NCBI GenBank assembly: GCA_003151735.1
Contig: PLYI01000061.1
Location: forward strand, 1-44,362
Direction: 5' to 3'
DNA: 44,362 nt
DNA from: Candidatus Bathyarchaeota archaeon
GTDB taxonomy: Archaea; Thermoproteota; Bathyarchaeia; Bathyarchaeales; Bathycorpusculaceae
Of this stretch, positions 42,348 to 44,362 are shown piece by piece (position 1 is the stretch's first letter; each line of letters starts with the position of its first letter). The translations under genes and the position numbers were made by a program. The notes beneath the pieces are model-generated. The model made no database searches and was not told where the DNA came from. It saw only the letters and a program-made list of their open reading frames with translations.

Positions 42348-42745
42348 AAAAACAGCGTTAAATTCGCCAGTTTTTTACAGGTTCTGACAGCTGAATAGGC
42401 CAGCGGCTCCAAATCATTGGCTAAACTTAAAAAAGACTTAACTCTTCAAGTTTAAGAACGGGGTGCGTACTCTTTGGGGGATAAGCCCGGTCCGACCCCG
42501 CCCAGTGAATGAATTCTAAAATTGAAACCGAAAACTACTTGAAAGGAATAAGGTCTTGAACCCATTTTGGGTCTGAGACCCAGCGGCTCCACCATTTGAG
42601 TTATGATAAAAATTGAAGGATTCGCTTAATTTTTTAAGCGGATCCCAGCGGGCCCGCCACCCCCTGTGCGAATATGTACTTTTAGAAGCCCAAAGAGTTG
42701 TGAGGTGACATCTCCACTTTGGCTGGATTCAAATCCTACTGTATT
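42348..42745. other. gene-free 400 bases with GC-rich hairpins and tRNA-3'-like motifs
   Basis: A GC-rich stem CGGGGT (42459-42464)/ACCCCG (42495-42500), a perfect hairpin TGGGTCT-G-AGACCCA (42568-42582), a 12-bp near-perfect inverted repeat (42618-42645) and the palindrome GCGGGCCCGC (42648-42657) lie here. Three stretches look like tRNA 3' ends: CCAGCGGCTCCA (42400-42411), CCAGCGGCTCCACCA (42580-42594) and ATCCCAGCGGGCCCGCCA (42642-42659, like tRNA-Lys). No 5' tRNA halves match. This may be an old attachment zone at the edge of the provirus, or a structured RNA. Confidence 0.45.
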
Positions 42746-42810
42746 GCAAAAACAGAAATAAAACAAAAAAGGTTATTTTGAAAGGGGAAAATTGAACCGC
42801 CTAAGCGGTT
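42746..42810 (-). terminator. hairpin plus T-rich terminator of the capsid operon
   Basis: AACCGC-CTAA-GCGGTT (42795-42810) forms a perfect hairpin, and T-rich repeat copy C (42747-42772) follows on the minus strand. It lies just after the stop of the capsid gene. Confidence 0.65.
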
Positions 42811-42820
42811 TTGCCGGTTA

Positions 42821-43720
42821 TTACGCACTAATTCCTGTTATTTCACAAATTGAGGTGGGGCGTCTAATTTTTGGTGTGAGGATTTCCCAGACTTTGCCTT
42901 TTGTGTTCATGTCTTCGTCGATAAAGTTGTTGACAGATACTTCTTGTTCGATTCCAACGACGAAGTTCATTGGACCTGGCTCAACGACAAGTGCGCTTGT
43001 GGTTGCTCCGTTGCTTGCATAGAGATTGTCAGATACAAAGATTTCACGTATGAATCCTGGACCAAGCAACTTTTCCCTAGCAGTTATTCCAGTGTTAGCG
43101 ATTAATAGTCGTAGATCTGCCGATAGGGAGCTTCTTACTACCATGTCGTAGGGTCCGTTGTGGCCGTCTGCTTCGAGCTCAGCTATGGCGTCGGAGACGT
43201 CTTTTATGATGTTTGCTGCGGTGCTCCATGCTCCATCTGACGCTTCAGTATTTCTTCCGGTAGCGGTGGCTAAGCCTTCGATTCCAAGTGCTCTCCAACC
43301 AGTATATTCGCCTGTAAGCAAAAGTTTGTCTTCTTCCTCCGCGACTTGAACCGCCGCGTTCTGTGGTTCAGTAACGTCTATGGGCATCCCTGAGCGTCTG
43401 GAAGCTGCTATGTCTCGGAACAGAAGCTTGTATTCTTTATGAATCATAGGTACAAAAACGGTTTTAGCTGTTTTCTTTGTGCGGTCAAAGCTTTTGTTTA
43501 AGCCATCCATGTCGATTCGTGCTTGACTCATATCGCTTAGGTCGTAGGAGGTCCATTCTTTGATGCCGATGTCAGGAAGCCTAACAGGCGCAAACAGGTT
43601 ACGTCCAATAAGTTTTTGGCGCACAGCCTCAGTTACTTGCGTTTCAATGTATTGAAGATCAGAATCAAGCAGTTGTGCTGTGTCTGCTCCAACTCTACTC
43701 ATACTAAATTGAGGTGACAT
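42821..43720 (-). CDS. HK97-fold major capsid protein, encapsulin-like
   Basis: 299 aa. Helical N-arm (LDSDLQYIETQVTEAVRQKL, then IGRNLFAPVRLPDIGIKEWT), an E-loop-like stretch (TVFVPMIHKEYKLLFRDIAA), A-domain (EDKLLLTGEYTGWRALGIEGLATATG, GPYDMVVRSSLSADLRLLI) and the end VNNFIDEDMNTKGKVWEILTPKIRRPTSI fit the encapsulin-related branch of viral capsid proteins. It builds the shell of a tailed archaeal virus. Genes for decoration protein and others lie upstream, so a provirus is more likely than a cellular encapsulin. Confidence 0.7.
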   Translation of the reverse strand: MSPQFSMSRVGADTAQLLDSDLQYIETQVTEAVRQKLIGRNLFAPVRLPDIGIKEWTSYDLSDMSQARIDMDGLNKSFDRTKKTAKTVFVPMIHKEYKLLFRDIAASRRSGMPIDVTEPQNAAVQVAEEEDKLLLTGEYTGWRALGIEGLATATGRNTEASDGAWSTAANIIKDVSDAIAELEADGHNGPYDMVVRSSLSADLRLLIANTGITAREKLLGPGFIREIFVSDNLYASNGATTSALVVEPGPMNFVVGIEQEVSVNNFIDEDMNTKGKVWEILTPKIRRPTSICEITGISA

Positions 43721-43731
43721 ATTCAGGGCTC

Positions 43732-44226
43732 CTAAGTTGCCGCCATTGGCTCATTTGACTTCTGAATTTGAGCCACAACGTTAGCGATTGCTGTTGAGTC
43801 CGCAAGTATGACTGCGCCTACTGCCACAACGTCGCCTTGTGTTCCAGCGCCTCCAACTGCCTGCAAAGTAGTTTGTCCATCTGCCGCTGTAACAAGAGCT
43901 GTTCCTGGAACGATGTTTCCAGCTGAAGCTTCTCTGCGAACCAGAACTTTGCCGTTTCCACCAGTGATTACGCGAGCTTGATCTCCAACTGCGTAAGTGT
44001 CAGTTAAGGCGCCGTTTGGTTTTTCGATAAGTAAGCCTATAACTCCGTGTGCTTTGGCTCCAGCCTCTTTAATGTCTCCTGCAAGGGTGTCGTAAATTAC
44101 CCAGTTGCCAGGAAGCATCTTTGCTGGAGTAGCGTTTGCGCCAACTTCAAACTCTTCAATTATGAGCCCGTTGTCTTCAACGATAACGGTGTTGTTTGGG
44201 TAAACTATGTCTTGTCCCAACCTCAT
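43732..44226 (-). CDS. head decoration / capsid cement-like protein
   Basis: 164 aa, beta-rich and Gly/Ala-rich (GANATPAKMLPGNWVIYD, GVIGLLIEKPNG, GKVLVRREASAGNIVPGTAL, GDVVAVGAVIL), like DUF2190 or lambda-D-type decoration proteins that bind the outside of HK97 capsids. It directly precedes the capsid gene with 11 bases between. Its ATG overlaps the stop of the upstream gene (ATGA). Confidence 0.65.
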   Translation of the reverse strand: MRLGQDIVYPNNTVIVEDNGLIIEEFEVGANATPAKMLPGNWVIYDTLAGDIKEAGAKAHGVIGLLIEKPNGALTDTYAVGDQARVITGGNGKVLVRREASAGNIVPGTALVTAADGQTTLQAVGGAGTQGDVVAVGAVILADSTAIANVVAQIQKSNEPMAAT

Positions 44227-44362
44227 CTACTCCCAAACTTTTTCATTCGTTCACCATAAAGGTCAATTAAGCCTTCATTTCGGTTTGAGTCTGCATTGAA
44301 CATGATGCTCTTGGGGTTTGGACGTTTAATTTGCTCGGCAAGCCTAACGATGCTTTCAAGTT
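44223..44362 (-). CDS. partial virus protein, C-terminal end
   Basis: Open to the right edge. The visible end is LESIVRLAEQIKRPNPKSIM, then FNADSNRNEGLIDLYGERMK, then KFGSR and TGA. Position before decoration and capsid genes fits a portal, scaffold or head-assembly protein, but the visible part does not decide. Confidence 0.5.
   Translation of the reverse strand, partial: LESIVRLAEQIKRPNPKSIMFNADSNRNEGLIDLYGERMKKFGSR

Noticed and set aside
42459..42500. A full tRNA starting at the GC-rich stem
   Set aside because: No TAGCTCAG-type D-arm, no anticodon arm, and the paired stem is only six bases.
1..44362. CRISPR array
   Set aside because: No series of regularly spaced identical repeats was seen; the only clear repeats are the att cores, the 32-bp tandem duplication, the promoter-type boxes and the T-rich terminators.

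Overview
The window looks like a chromosomal contig from an uncultured archaeon, most likely Bathyarchaeia or a close relative in the Thermoproteota/TACK group. Evidence: a TFB (TFIIB) gene, aIF1, an eL22-like protein, TATA-type promoters, many leaderless or TTG/GTG starts, large secreted beta-helix and PQQ-propeller proteins with C-terminal anchors, and an ADP-forming acyl-CoA synthetase. The lineage is inferred from gene style and not from a marker tree.

Layout. (1) 1-294: flank with small minus-strand ORFs and a terminator hairpin. (2) 295-15333: an integrated element of about 15.0 kb at the 3' end of tRNA-Gln(TTG). A 31-bp direct repeat, equal to the tRNA 3' end plus CCA, marks both ends (295-325 and 15303-15333). 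It carries two PD-(D/E)xK-type nucleases, an atypical DNA methyltransferase, a replication-type protein, a HEPN-motif protein, a TIR-like protein, small regulators, membrane proteins, a YaaC-like protein and a tyrosine integrase. The integrase is cut in two by the integration: its start codon, ribosome-binding site and first 12 codons are at the left end (326-361), the remaining 308 codons at the right end, and the 31-bp att core is itself translated. In the circular form the two parts join in frame to give a 320-residue integrase. (3) 15306-23909: host core: tRNA-Gln, TFB, zinc ribbon, aIF1, flavin reductase-like protein, Tag glycosylase, YkgJ-like protein, beta-helix surface protein, ACD-GNAT fusion, tRNA-Cys(GCA). 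(4) 23957-27.7 kb: decayed accessory DNA beside tRNA-Cys: a frameshifted integrase related to the first, a truncated HTH gene, fragments of virus-like structural genes, a ribbon-helix-helix ORF and a broken HExxH gene. (5) 27.7-42.35 kb: host genes: a large PQQ-propeller surface protein, a proton P-type ATPase, a methyltransferase, a thioredoxin/ferredoxin cluster under a TrmB-like regulator, a NifX/OsmC/flavodoxin/DUF5752 cluster facing an Lrp-type regulator with a cysteine-rich tail, an ABC-2 exporter, and an eL22-like gene. (6) 42.36-42.8 kb: gene-free stretch with GC-rich hairpins and three tRNA-3'-end-like motifs. (7) 42821-44362: edge of a tailed-virus provirus with an encapsulin-like HK97 capsid protein, a head-decoration protein and the end of a third gene.

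How parts work together. Element 1 combines replication, integration and probable anti-virus cargo, so it behaves like an integrative plasmid or reduced provirus carrying a defence load. Two host redox clusters each face a regulator gene across a short spacer that holds clear palindromic operators: GGTATTG-T-CAATACC at 36127 for the thioredoxin side, and a pair of GTTTA-N5-TAAAC sites 31 bp apart at 38852 and 38883 for the NifX/Lrp pair. The ADP-forming acyl-CoA synthetase suggests ATP generation coupled to acetate or other acid formation.
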